In this document: positions 1 through 8,001 of the stretch, piece after piece
Layout of the letters: each line of letters starts with the position of its first letter
Numbering within the stretch: position 1 is the first letter of the stretch
Origin: JBBSOK01 sp038259825
GTDB lineage: Bacteria > Bacteroidota > Bacteroidia > Flavobacteriales > Flavobacteriaceae
Length of the DNA stretch: 37,534 nucleotides
Reading direction: 5' to 3'
Assembly: GCA_038259825.1 (NCBI GenBank)
Contig: JBBSOK010000010.1
Location: 1 to 37,534, forward strand
Program-made: the position numbers and the translations under genes
Notes under the pieces: generated by a model
What the model saw: only the letters and a program-made list of their open reading frames with translations
Database searches by the model: none
Told to the model about the DNA's origin: nothing

Positions 1-35
1 AAACTGTTGCTAACAAGAAAAAAGCAACTAAATAA
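1..35 (+). CDS. rpsM: 30S ribosomal protein S13, C-terminal end (partial)
   Basis: Only the last ten codons and the TAA stop are inside the window; the gene begins upstream. The reading frame that starts at base 3 gives TVANKKKATK and then stop, a basic tail like that of flavobacterial S13. S13 sits in the head of the 30S subunit and contacts the P-site tRNA. The next gene, S11, starts 11 bases after the stop, as expected in the alpha operon. The identification rests on this short tail plus position, so it is good but not proven from the window alone. Confidence 0.8.
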   Translation, partial: TVANKKKATK

Positions 36-46
36 TCCCTAGAGAT

Positions 47-457
47 ATGGCAAAAGTTAACACAAAAGGTGCTAAAAGTACTAAGACAGTTAAAAAACGT
101 AAAGTAATCGTCGATTCTGTTGGTGAAGCGCATATTAATGCATCTTTCAACAACATTATCGTTTCATTAACCAACAAGAATGGAGATGTTATCTCTTGGT
201 CTTCTGCCGGTAAAATGGGTTTTAGAGGATCTAAGAAAAACACACCGTATGCTGCCCAATTGGCATCAGAAGATTGCGCTAAAGTTGCACATGATGCAGG
301 TTTACGTAAGGTTAAGGTTTACGTTAAAGGTCCAGGAAATGGTAGAGAATCTGCCATTCGTTCAATCCACAATGCAGGTATCGAAGTAACAGAGATTATC
401 GATGTTACACCAATGCCGCACAACGGTTGTCGTCCTCCAAAAAGACGTAGAGTATAA
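47..457 (+). CDS. rpsK: 30S ribosomal protein S11
   Basis: S11 is a platform protein of the 30S subunit that helps form the mRNA exit region. The 136-residue product has the S11 core: GEAHINASFNNIIVSLT near residue 26, SSAGKMGFRGSKKNTPYAAQ in the middle, and the signature end DVTPMPHNGCRPPKRRRV. A basic N-terminal extension of about 20 residues precedes the core. The ATG at 47 follows the end of rpsM by 11 bases and no other start fits. It is the second gene seen of the rpsM-rpsK-rpsD-rpoA-rplQ series and is surely cotranscribed with rpsM. A hairpin follows it in the spacer before rpsD. Confidence 0.98.
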   Translation: MAKVNTKGAKSTKTVKKRKVIVDSVGEAHINASFNNIIVSLTNKNGDVISWSSAGKMGFRGSKKNTPYAAQLASEDCAKVAHDAGLRKVKVYVKGPGNGRESAIRSIHNAGIEVTEIIDVTPMPHNGCRPPKRRRV

Positions 458-464
458 TAATTGT

Positions 465-489
465 ATGCCCAACTTGTTGGGCATCTTTT
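465..489 (+). other. Hairpin between rpsK and rpsD (possible attenuator or processing site)
   Basis: A 9-bp perfect inverted repeat, ATGCCCAAC then TT then GTTGGGCAT, is followed by CTTTTAAT. It looks like a weak intrinsic terminator, but it lies inside a ribosomal operon with an essential gene downstream. Partial termination, mRNA 3'-end protection or a processing site are all possible. No promoter was recognised between it and rpsD. Confidence 0.45.
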
Positions 490-589
490 AATAAATATAA
501 TAATAACAAATATCAATCTGAAGGATTATAGAATTTAAAGGATAAGTTAAGACCTTAATTTAAATTCCCTTCAAAACTAAACCCAAGAA

Positions 590-1195
590 ATGGCAAGATA
601 TACTGGTCCAAAATCAAAGATAGCTCGAAAATTTGGCGAGGCTATATTCGGAGAAGATAAGAGCTTCGAAAAACGTAATTATCCTCCAGGACAGCACGGA
701 AACGTGCGTCGTCGTGGAAAGAAATCGGAATATGCTATCCAATTAATGGAAAAGCAAAAGGCAAAATACACGTATGGTATTTTAGAGCGTCAGTTCCGAA
801 ACATGTTTAAAAAAGCAACTGCAGCACCTGGAATTACCGGTGAAGTTTTGCTTCAATTATGTGAATCACGTTTGGATAATGTGGTTTACAGAATGGGTAT
901 TTCACCTTCTCGTAGTGGCGCAAGACAGTTAGTGTCCCACCGTCATATCACCGTAAATGGTGAGAAAGTAAATATACCTTCATATCAATTAAAAGCTGGT
1001 GATGTTGTTGGTGTTAGAGAAAAATCTAAATCCTTAGTTGCGATTTCAGATTCGTTATCAAACGCAAGCCATGTTTATGAGTGGATAACTTGGAATGGTG
1101 ACAAGAAGGAAGGGACTTTTGTTTCTGTACCACAACGTCTTCAAATTCCAGAGAACATAAACACACAGTTTATCGTCGAATTATATAGTAAATAA
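590..1195 (+). CDS. rpsD: 30S ribosomal protein S4
   Basis: S4 is a primary 16S rRNA-binding protein that nucleates assembly of the 30S body and, in enterobacteria, represses its own operon. The 201-residue product begins MARYTGPKSKIARKFGEAIF and has NYPPGQHGNVRRRGKKSEYA near residue 30, both typical of S4. The S4 RNA-binding domain covers about residues 95-155 (LDNVVYRMGISPSRSGARQL, then HRHITVNGEKVNIPSY). The N-terminal region lacks the zinc-binding cysteines found in some S4 proteins. The start is the ATG at 590, preceded by an A-rich leader. The spacer from rpsK is long (132 bases) for this operon. Confidence 0.98.
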   Translation: MARYTGPKSKIARKFGEAIFGEDKSFEKRNYPPGQHGNVRRRGKKSEYAIQLMEKQKAKYTYGILERQFRNMFKKATAAPGITGEVLLQLCESRLDNVVYRMGISPSRSGARQLVSHRHITVNGEKVNIPSYQLKAGDVVGVREKSKSLVAISDSLSNASHVYEWITWNGDKKEGTFVSVPQRLQIPENINTQFIVELYSK

Positions 1196-1290
1196 TAAAA
1201 TAATTATATTGGTGTTTGGCCAAAGGATTTATAGTGTTCTTCAAACTTTTAAATCGCGCAACCAAATAACAATTAAAACGAAGAAAAAAA

Positions 1291-2283
1291 ATGGCAGTAT
1301 TTAGTTTTCAGAAGCCTGATAAAGTAATAATGGTTAGTTCAACCGATTTCGAAGGAAGATTTGAGTTTCGTCCTTTAGAGCCAGGTTATGGTCTTACCGT
1401 TGGTAATGCGTTAAGACGTGTATTACTTTCATCATTAGAAGGTTTCGCAGTTACTTCAATACGTATTGAAGGTGTTGATCATGAATTTTCAACCATCGCA
1501 GGTGTTGTTGAGGATGTTACAGAAATAATCTTAAACTTGAAGCAAGTTCGTTTCAAAAGACAGATTGATGAAGTTGATAATGAAACGGTTACTATTTCAG
1601 TTAACGGAAATAAGCAGCTTAAAGCTGGTGATTTTCAGAAATTTATTTCTGGTTTTCAAGTATTAAATCCAGATTTAGTTATCTGTAATATGGATGGTAA
1701 AGTGAATCTTAATATGGAAATTACCATAGAAAAAGGTCGCGGTTACGTTCCTGCAGAAGAGAATAAAAAAGCAAACGCTCCTTTAGGTACAATCTTTACA
1801 GATTCTATCTATACACCAATAAAAAACGTGAAGTACAGTATTGAAAATTTCCGTGTAGAGCAAAAAACAGATTATGAGAAACTAGTTTTCGAAATAATTA
1901 CTGATGGTTCAATTCATCCAAAAGATGCGTTAACTGAAGCTGCAAAAACATTAATCCATCACTTTATGCTTTTTTCTGATGAGCGTATTACGTTGGAAGC
2001 AGATGAAATTGCACAGACTGAAACGTATGATGAGGAAAGTTTACACATGCGCCAACTGCTTAAAACCAAATTGGTAGATATGGATCTTTCAGTACGAGCA
2101 TTAAATTGCTTGAAAGCTGCAGAAGTTGACACATTAGGCGACTTGGTATCTTTCAACAAAAACGATTTAATGAAGTTTAGAAACTTTGGAAAAAAGTCTC
2201 TTACTGAGCTTGAAGAGTTGGTAAACGTAAAAGGACTAAATTTCGGTATGGACCTTGCAAAATATAAACTAGATAAAGACTAG
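1291..2283 (+). CDS. rpoA: DNA-directed RNA polymerase subunit alpha
   Basis: The alpha subunit dimerises to start RNA polymerase assembly and binds upstream DNA and activators through its C-terminal domain. The 330-residue protein has an N-terminal assembly domain (about residues 1-230, with EPGYGLTVGNALRRVLLSSL as the signature), a short linker, and a helix-hairpin-helix C-terminal domain (about 255-315, with LSVRALNCLKAAEVDTLGDL and FGKKSLTELEELV). Length is normal. It lies between rpsD and rplQ as in most bacteria. The ATG at 1291 follows an A-rich stretch and gives the expected N-terminus (MAVFSFQKPDKVIM). Confidence 0.99.
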   Translation: MAVFSFQKPDKVIMVSSTDFEGRFEFRPLEPGYGLTVGNALRRVLLSSLEGFAVTSIRIEGVDHEFSTIAGVVEDVTEIILNLKQVRFKRQIDEVDNETVTISVNGNKQLKAGDFQKFISGFQVLNPDLVICNMDGKVNLNMEITIEKGRGYVPAEENKKANAPLGTIFTDSIYTPIKNVKYSIENFRVEQKTDYEKLVFEIITDGSIHPKDALTEAAKTLIHHFMLFSDERITLEADEIAQTETYDEESLHMRQLLKTKLVDMDLSVRALNCLKAAEVDTLGDLVSFNKNDLMKFRNFGKKSLTELEELVNVKGLNFGMDLAKYKLDKD

Positions 2284-2297
2284 TGAAAAAATAGACG

Positions 2298-2350
2298 TGA
2301 GACTTTAAACGTGAGACAATAGATTTTCTATTCTCATATTTTAAGTCTCA
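2298..2350 (+). other. Nested hairpin in the rpoA-rplQ spacer
   Basis: The 146-base spacer holds an outer inverted repeat (TGAGACTT at 2298-2305 with AAGTCTCA at 2343-2350). Inside it is an inner stem (GAGA, CA bulge, ATAGA at 2313-2323; loop TTT; TCTATTCTC at 2327-2335). The 9-mer ACGTGAGAC occurs twice (2295-2303 and 2309-2317), so the outer and inner arms can compete. A further small stem, ATTTTG-CTCCT-CAAAAT, lies at 2377-2393. No function is known; a leader-type control of L17 synthesis is an inference. Confidence 0.4.
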
Positions 2351-2429
2351 TTTCTTATATTTATTAATAACGTCATATTTTGCTCCTCAAAATGGGTAGA
2401 TGCAAGATGATGATTAAACCAAAAATGTC

Positions 2430-2936
2430 ATGAGACACGGAAAAAAAGTAAATCACCTAAGTAGGCAAACAGCGCATAGAAAATCTATGTTAGCAAACAT
2501 GGCTTGTTCATTAATTGAACATAAGCGTATTAACACAACCGTGGCAAAAGCAAAAGCATTAAAGCAGTTTGTTGAGCCAATGGTAACAAAATCTAAAGAA
2601 GATACTACACACAACCGTCGTATTGTATTTAGCCGTTTACGCCAAAAAGAAGCTGTAGCCGAACTTTTTAGAACTGTTGCCCCAAAAGTTGGCGACCGTC
2701 CAGGAGGTTATACTCGTATTATCAAGTTAGGTAATCGTTTAGGAGATAATGCTGATATGGCTATGATCGAGTTGGTAGATTTCAACGAAATTTACAACGT
2801 AGGAAAAGCAGTTAAGAAAAAATCTACACGTCGTGGACGTAGTGGTTCATCTTCAAAAGCTGAAGGTGATGAAACTGTTGCTGCAAAAGCTGCACCAGCC
2901 AAGGCTGAAAAAGAAACAAAGAAAGAAGAAGAATAA
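2430..2936 (+). CDS. rplQ: 50S ribosomal protein L17
   Basis: L17 is a 50S protein near the peptide exit tunnel. The product starts MRHGKKVNHLSRQTAHRKSM, the family signature, and the conserved core runs to about residue 120 (DRPGGYTRIIKLGNRLGDNA, then MAMIELVDFNEIY). Residues from about 125 to 168 form a low-complexity tail rich in Lys, Ala and Glu that minimal L17 proteins of about 115-130 residues lack; longer tails occur in Bacteroidota. The start is fixed by the conserved MRHGKK. A strong terminator follows 24 bases after the stop, so this is the last gene of the ribosomal operon. Confidence 0.98.
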   Translation: MRHGKKVNHLSRQTAHRKSMLANMACSLIEHKRINTTVAKAKALKQFVEPMVTKSKEDTTHNRRIVFSRLRQKEAVAELFRTVAPKVGDRPGGYTRIIKLGNRLGDNADMAMIELVDFNEIYNVGKAVKKKSTRRGRSGSSSKAEGDETVAAKAAPAKAEKETKKEEE

Positions 2937-2960
2937 ATGATTTTTACTTCTTAAATAACA

Positions 2961-2994
2961 AAGGGATAAGCGTTTTCGTTTATCCCTTTTTTTT
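2961..2994 (+). terminator. Rho-independent terminator after rplQ
   Basis: AAGGGATAAGCG (2961-2972), a TTTT loop and CGTTTATCCCTT (2977-2988) form a 12-bp stem with one G-U pair, followed by a run of T. It marks the end of the ribosomal-protein/rpoA operon. Confidence 0.9.
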
Positions 2995-3063
2995 ATATTA
3001 TTTTTGAAAAATAGCGAATTAGTAAAATAAGAACTATAAATCTGAAACTTAGAACCCTTTTTT

Positions 3064-4185
3064 ATGAAATACACAAAACGAAAAAAAGCAATAATTTTAT
3101 TGGCCGACGGAACAATTTTCTACGGAAAAGCAGTTGGAGACAAAGATGGATCAGCCTTTGGGGAAGTTTGCTTTAATACGGGAATGACAGGTTATCAAGA
3201 AATTTTTACAGATCCTTCATACTTTGGACAACTTATGGTTACAACCAATGTACATATTGGTAATTATGGTACAAGTGAAGATGAAGTAGAATCTGATGGT
3301 GTAAAGATTGCCGGTTTAATTTGTAGAAATTTTAGTTATCATTACTCAAGGGAAAGCGCAGATGCTTCTTTAAAGGAGTTTTTAGATAAGAATGATCTTT
3401 TTGCAATTAGCGATGTAGATACAAGAGCTTTGGTAAATTACATACGGGATAACGGTGCAATGAATGCTGTAATTTCAACAGACGTTGAGAATATTGAATC
3501 TTTGAAAAAGCAATTGGCAGAAGTTCCAGATATGAATGGGTTAGAGTTGGCTTCTAAAGTTTCAACAAAAGAACCTTATTTCTTCGGAAATGAAAATGCG
3601 ACTTTTAAAATTTCAGCTCTTGATATTGGTATTAAAAAAAATATTCTTCGCAGTTTAGCTGAAAGGGATTGCTACATAAAAGTTTTTCCATTCAATACTT
3701 CTTTTGAAGATATGAAAGCATTTAAACCAGATGGTTACTTTTTGTCTAATGGTCCTGGTGATCCGGAACCTTTGCATAATGCAATAGCACTTACAAAGGA
3801 AATCATTAAAAGCAACAAACCGCTTTTTGGAATTTGCTTAGGTCATCAAATCTTGGCCTTGGCAAACGGTATTTCTACCTACAAGATGCATCACGGTCAT
3901 CGCGGAATAAATCATCCAATTAAGAACTTACTTACTGGAAAAGGTGAAATAACATCGCAAAATCACGGTTTTGCCATAAATAGGGAAGAAGCAGAAGCAA
4001 ATCCGGATATAGAAATAACACACGTTCATTTAAACGATCACACGGCAGCTGGAATCCGAATGAAGGATAAACCTGTTTTCTCTGTTCAATATCATCCCGA
4101 AGCAAGCCCAGGACCACACGATGCTTCTTATCTTTTTGATGATTTTATCGAAAATATTAAAAAATATAAATTACAGATAGCGTAG
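3064..4185 (+). CDS. carA: Carbamoyl-phosphate synthase small (glutaminase) subunit
   Basis: CarA hydrolyses glutamine and passes ammonia to CarB for carbamoyl phosphate, the precursor of pyrimidines and arginine. The 373-residue protein has the CPSase small-chain domain (about 8-150, with FNTGMTGYQEIFTDPSYFGQ) and a class I glutamine amidotransferase domain (about 190-370). Cys258 in GICLGHQ is the nucleophile, and His344 and Glu346 in HPEASPGPHD complete the triad; SNGPGDP is also present. Length is normal. carB is not in the window, so the subunit genes are apparently unlinked here. The ATG at 3064 follows the rplQ terminator; eno starts only 50 bases after the stop and may be cotranscribed. 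Confidence 0.97.
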   Translation: MKYTKRKKAIILLADGTIFYGKAVGDKDGSAFGEVCFNTGMTGYQEIFTDPSYFGQLMVTTNVHIGNYGTSEDEVESDGVKIAGLICRNFSYHYSRESADASLKEFLDKNDLFAISDVDTRALVNYIRDNGAMNAVISTDVENIESLKKQLAEVPDMNGLELASKVSTKEPYFFGNENATFKISALDIGIKKNILRSLAERDCYIKVFPFNTSFEDMKAFKPDGYFLSNGPGDPEPLHNAIALTKEIIKSNKPLFGICLGHQILALANGISTYKMHHGHRGINHPIKNLLTGKGEITSQNHGFAINREEAEANPDIEITHVHLNDHTAAGIRMKDKPVFSVQYHPEASPGPHDASYLFDDFIENIKKYKLQIA

Positions 4186-4235
4186 TTTGAAAACTCTAAA
4201 ACTTATAATTAACACTAACCTTTCAACGTCATAAT

Positions 4236-5522
4236 ATGAGCATAATAATAGACATTCACGCAAGACAAATATTCGATTCTAGAGGAAACCCAACAATAGA
4301 AGTTGATGTAATAACTGAAAACGGATTTGTAGGGCGCGCCGCTGTTCCATCGGGTGCATCAACAGGAGAGCACGAAGCTGTAGAACTTCGTGATGGCGGA
4401 AAAGATTATATGGGTAAAGGTGTAAAAAAGGCAGTGGATAATGTAAATGGGAAAATTGCTGGAACATTATTAGGCGTTTCAGTTTTTGACCAACCAATGA
4501 TCGATAAAATTATGATCGATTTGGATGGAACTAAAAATAAATCTAAATTGGGGGCAAATGCAATATTAGGAGTTTCTTTGGCGGCAGCAAAAGCAGCGGC
4601 AAATGAGCTTGGATTACCGCTATACAGATATGTTGGCGGTGTAAGCGCAAAAACGTTGCCTTTGCCAATGATGAATATTATAAACGGCGGAAGCCATAGT
4701 GATGCTCCTATTGCGTTTCAAGAATTTATGGTAATGCCGGTAAAAGCGAAAACTTTTACAGAAGCTATGAAAATGGGAAGTGAAATTTTCCACAATCTTA
4801 AAAAAGTATTGCACGACAGAGGATTAAGCACAGCTGTTGGAGATGAAGGTGGTTTTGCACCAACTTTGGGAGGTACGGAAGATGCATTGGAAACTATAGC
4901 AAAAGCAACAAAAGCAGCTGGTTACAAGTTAGGAAAAGACGTAATGATAGCATTAGATTGTGCCGCAGCTGAATTCTATGTTAAAGGAAAATACGATTAC
5001 TCAAAATTTGAAGGTAAGCAAGGTGTAAAAAGAACATCAATAGAGCAAGCGGATTATTTGGCAGAATTATGCGAAAAATATCCAATCATATCAATTGAAG
5101 ATGGAATGGATGAAAACGATTGGAAAGGTTGGAAATATCTTTCGGAAAAAATTGGTCATAAAGTTCAGTTAGTTGGTGATGATTTATTTGTAACAAATGT
5201 TGAAAGACTTTCAAAAGGAATTTCTGAAAAAATAGCTAATTCAATTCTTATTAAAGTAAATCAAATTGGTACATTAACCGAAACTATAGCTGCTGTAAAT
5301 ATGGCGCATAATGCTGGCTATACTTCTGTAATGAGCCACAGAAGTGGGGAAACCGAAGATACTACTATTGCAGATCTTGCAGTTGCACTAAACTGTGGGC
5401 AAATAAAAACTGGTTCTGCATCACGAAGCGATCGTATGGCAAAGTATAATCAATTGCTCCGTATAGAAGAACAATTAGGTGATGTTGCATATTTTCCGGG
5501 AAGAGATGCTTTTAAAGTGTAG
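4236..5522 (+). CDS. eno: Enolase (phosphopyruvate hydratase)
   Basis: Enolase interconverts 2-phosphoglycerate and phosphoenolpyruvate in glycolysis and gluconeogenesis. The 428-residue protein is full length. It shows the N-terminal RQIFDSRGNPTIEVDV, the loop PSGASTGEHEAVELRD, the magnesium ligands in MIALDCAA, IISIEDGMDENDW and LVGDDLFVTN, the catalytic lysine in LIKVNQIGTLTE, and the SHRSGETEDT loop. The start ATG at 4236 gives the standard N-terminus (MSIIIDIHARQIFDSRG). It lies between carA and gltA, an order I recall from other Flavobacteriaceae. No terminator hairpin is evident between eno and gltA. Confidence 0.99.
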   Translation: MSIIIDIHARQIFDSRGNPTIEVDVITENGFVGRAAVPSGASTGEHEAVELRDGGKDYMGKGVKKAVDNVNGKIAGTLLGVSVFDQPMIDKIMIDLDGTKNKSKLGANAILGVSLAAAKAAANELGLPLYRYVGGVSAKTLPLPMMNIINGGSHSDAPIAFQEFMVMPVKAKTFTEAMKMGSEIFHNLKKVLHDRGLSTAVGDEGGFAPTLGGTEDALETIAKATKAAGYKLGKDVMIALDCAAAEFYVKGKYDYSKFEGKQGVKRTSIEQADYLAELCEKYPIISIEDGMDENDWKGWKYLSEKIGHKVQLVGDDLFVTNVERLSKGISEKIANSILIKVNQIGTLTETIAAVNMAHNAGYTSVMSHRSGETEDTTIADLAVALNCGQIKTGSASRSDRMAKYNQLLRIEEQLGDVAYFPGRDAFKV

Positions 5523-5695
5523 TTAATAATGTATAAATTAGATTTTAGATTTGAAAAAATATTATTTGTCTTATTATCATGATTGCAATTAACATTTAAG
5601 GATAATTTAACCTAAGCTACATCCAATATCTGTTAAAAAACGTTCTATTTTTTGTATTTTTAGCATTTAAATAAATAATAAAAAGATTATAATAT

Positions 5696-6982
5696 ATGGC
5701 GAATACAGCGACTCTAGAGATCGACGGCAAGAAATATGAATTTCCCTTAATAAAAGGTACTGAAAATGAAGTAGGAATCGATATTAAAAATTTACGTGGC
5801 TCTACAGATAGTGTAATTACAATTGATCCTGGTTATAAAAACACAGGCTCTTGTGAAAGTGCAATTACGTTTTTAGATGGTGAAAAAGGTATTTTACGCT
5901 ACCGAGGTTACTCTATTGAAGAATTAGCAGAAAAAGCAGATTTTCTTGAAGTAGCATACCTTTTAATTTTCGGAGAATTACCTACACAAGACCAACTTGA
6001 CAAATTTCATAGCGATATAAAAGGACAATCACATGTTGATGAAGATGTAAAAAGGATTATTGATGCCTTTCCAAAAGCTGCACATCCAATGGGTGTTCTT
6101 TCATCATTAACTTCGGCTTTAGTTGCATTTAATCCATCTTCAGTTAATGTTGATAGTGAAGAAGAAATGTACAGAGCCATTGTAAAAATTCTTGCAAAAT
6201 TTCCTGTACTTACGGCTTGGACTTATAGAAAAAGGTTAGGTCTTCCATTAGATTATGGTGATGAAAGTTTAGGTTATGTGGAAAATTTCCATAAAATGAT
6301 GTTTAAAAAACCGACCAAAGACTATTCAGTAAATAGTACGGTTGTAAATTCGCTTGATAAACTTTTAATCTTACACGCAGATCATGAACAAAACTGTTCA
6401 ACTTCAACGGTAAGAATGGTTGGATCTTCACACGCTGGATTGTTTGTTTCACTTTCCGCAGGTATTGCAGCACTTTGGGGCCCTTTACACGGAGGCGCAA
6501 ATCAAGCAGTAATTGAAATGTTGGAGGCAATCAAAGAAGATGGTGGTGATACGGCTAAGTATATGGCAAAAGCAAAGGATAAAGATGATCCTTTTAGATT
6601 AAGCGGTTTTGGTCATAGAGTGTATAAAAACTTTGACCCGAGAGCTAAAATAATTAAAAAGGCTGCTGATGATGTTCTTAATAATTTAGGAATAGAAGAT
6701 CCTATTTTAGATATTGCAAAAGCTTTAGAAAAAGAAGCACTAGAAGATTCATATTTTGTAGATAGAAAATTATATCCTAACGTAGATTTTTACTCAGGGA
6801 TTATTTATAGAGCTTTGGATATACCAACAGAAATGTTTACACCAATGTTCGCATTAGGCCGTTTGCCAGGATGGATAGCGCAGTGGAGAGAAATGCGTTT
6901 ACGTAAAGAGCCGATTGGTCGTCCAAGACAAATATATATTGGAGAAACACTTAGATCTTTTGTCCCAGTAGAAAAAAGATAA
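5696..6982 (+). CDS. gltA: Citrate synthase (type II)
   Basis: Citrate synthase condenses oxaloacetate and acetyl-CoA, the entry step of the TCA cycle. The 428-residue length and the N-terminal beta domain (TATLEIDGKKYEFPLIKGTE) are those of the hexameric type II enzyme. Catalytic regions are visible: LHADHEQNCSTSTVRMVGS, WGPLHGGANQAVIEML with the active-site histidine, GFGHRVYKNFDPRA, and YPNVDFYSGIIYRAL with the catalytic aspartate. The 173-base upstream spacer has only an imperfect -7 candidate (TATTTTTA at 5655-5662). A strong terminator follows the stop. Confidence 0.99.
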   Translation: MANTATLEIDGKKYEFPLIKGTENEVGIDIKNLRGSTDSVITIDPGYKNTGSCESAITFLDGEKGILRYRGYSIEELAEKADFLEVAYLLIFGELPTQDQLDKFHSDIKGQSHVDEDVKRIIDAFPKAAHPMGVLSSLTSALVAFNPSSVNVDSEEEMYRAIVKILAKFPVLTAWTYRKRLGLPLDYGDESLGYVENFHKMMFKKPTKDYSVNSTVVNSLDKLLILHADHEQNCSTSTVRMVGSSHAGLFVSLSAGIAALWGPLHGGANQAVIEMLEAIKEDGGDTAKYMAKAKDKDDPFRLSGFGHRVYKNFDPRAKIIKKAADDVLNNLGIEDPILDIAKALEKEALEDSYFVDRKLYPNVDFYSGIIYRALDIPTEMFTPMFALGRLPGWIAQWREMRLRKEPIGRPRQIYIGETLRSFVPVEKR

Positions 6983-7000
6983 ATTGAATATTAATTTAAA

Positions 7001-7032
7001 AAAAACATCTGATTTTTCAGATGTTTTTTTTT
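7001..7032 (+). terminator. Rho-independent terminator after gltA
   Basis: AAAAACATCTGA, a TTTT loop and TCAGATGTTTTT form a perfect stem (core CATCTGA/TCAGATG at 7006-7012 and 7017-7023) with a long T run on the plus strand. The A run before it would also allow some termination on the minus strand. Confidence 0.92.
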
Positions 7033-7086
7033 GGCATAAACTTATGTATATTGGGCTAAAATTGATGTAAAAGTTATACCCAATAA

Positions 7087-8001
7087 ATGATAAAACTCAA
7101 CATAAATAATGAAGTATCAAGGTTACGCAAAGTAGTCTTAGGCATTGCAAATAGTAACGGGCCAACCCCAAAACTGGAAGATGCTTATGATCCAAAATCT
7201 GCAATACATATTGCTGCAGGAACATATCCTATTGAAGAAGATATGGTTGCTGAAATGGACGCTGTGGCCGCAATTTTTGAAAAATATGACGTAATTGTGT
7301 ATAGGCCTGAAATAATTGAAAACTATAATCAAATTTTTACACGGGATATCGCTTTTGTTATAGAGGATAAATTCATAAAAGCGAATATTCTTGAAGACAG
7401 GTCAAAAGAAATTGATGCTTTGGAAAACGTAATTGAGCAAATTGATCCGTCAAAAATTATTGAATTTCCAATAGATGCCCACATAGAAGGTGGAGATGTT
7501 ATGCCGTGGGGCGATTATATTTTTGTTGGTGCTTATTACGGTGCCGATTATCCAGATTTTATAACTGCCAGAACAAACACAAAAGGAGTAGAACATCTTA
7601 AAAAATTGTTTCCTCATAAAAAGGTCAAGTCTTTCAATCTTCGAAAGAGCAATACAGTTGCCGAAGATAACGCTCTACATCTAGACTGTTGTTTTCAGCC
7701 TATAGGAAAAGGAAAAGCAATTATACATAAAGAAGGGTTTTTAATTGAGGAAGAATATCAATGGCTTTTAGATTTCTTCGGAAGCGAAAACTGTTTTCAT
7801 ATTTCAAAACAGGAAATGTATGAAATGAATAGTAACATTTTTTCAATATCTGAAGATGTAATAATTTCTGAAAAAAACTTTACACGTTTAAACACCTGGT
7901 TGCGTAAAGAAGGTTTCATAGTAGAAGAAGTGCCTTATGCCGAAATTTCAAAACAAGAAGGTTTATTGCGTTGCACAACAATGCCTTTAGTTAGGGATTA
8001 A
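7087..8001 (+). CDS. Dimethylarginine dimethylaminohydrolase / arginine deiminase-type hydrolase
   Basis: A member of the guanidine-modifying enzyme superfamily, which attacks the guanidinium carbon of arginine or a methylarginine through a cysteine thiolate; expected products are citrulline plus an amine or ammonia. The 304-residue protein has the superfamily catalytic set: FTRD (Asp87), EGGD (Glu134-Asp137), NALHLD (His198) and Cys296 in LLRCTTMPLVR near the C-terminus. No signal peptide is seen, so it is cytoplasmic. Length is close to DDAH rather than to the roughly 400-residue arginine deiminases. The true substrate cannot be read from sequence. A second, distant member lies at 11463. 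A 7-bp inverted repeat (TATTGGG at 7049-7055, CCCAATA at 7079-7085) sits just before the ATG. Confidence 0.85.
   Translation: MIKLNINNEVSRLRKVVLGIANSNGPTPKLEDAYDPKSAIHIAAGTYPIEEDMVAEMDAVAAIFEKYDVIVYRPEIIENYNQIFTRDIAFVIEDKFIKANILEDRSKEIDALENVIEQIDPSKIIEFPIDAHIEGGDVMPWGDYIFVGAYYGADYPDFITARTNTKGVEHLKKLFPHKKVKSFNLRKSNTVAEDNALHLDCCFQPIGKGKAIIHKEGFLIEEEYQWLLDFFGSENCFHISKQEMYEMNSNIFSISEDVIISEKNFTRLNTWLRKEGFIVEEVPYAEISKQEGLLRCTTMPLVRD

Noticed and set aside
3064..4185. carA as anthranilate or other class I amidotransferase
   Set aside because: The N-terminal domain with FNTGMTGYQEIFTDPSYFGQ is specific to the CPSase small chain.
5646..5662. TATTTTTTG and TATTTTTA as gltA promoter elements
   Set aside because: Neither fits TAnnTTTG exactly and no -33 partner is clear; recorded in the gltA entry but not called as a site.
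7049..7085. Inverted repeat TATTGGG/CCCAATA before the DDAH-like gene as a riboswitch
   Set aside because: It is a lone 7-bp stem with a 23-base loop and no further conserved structure; mentioned in the gene entry only.
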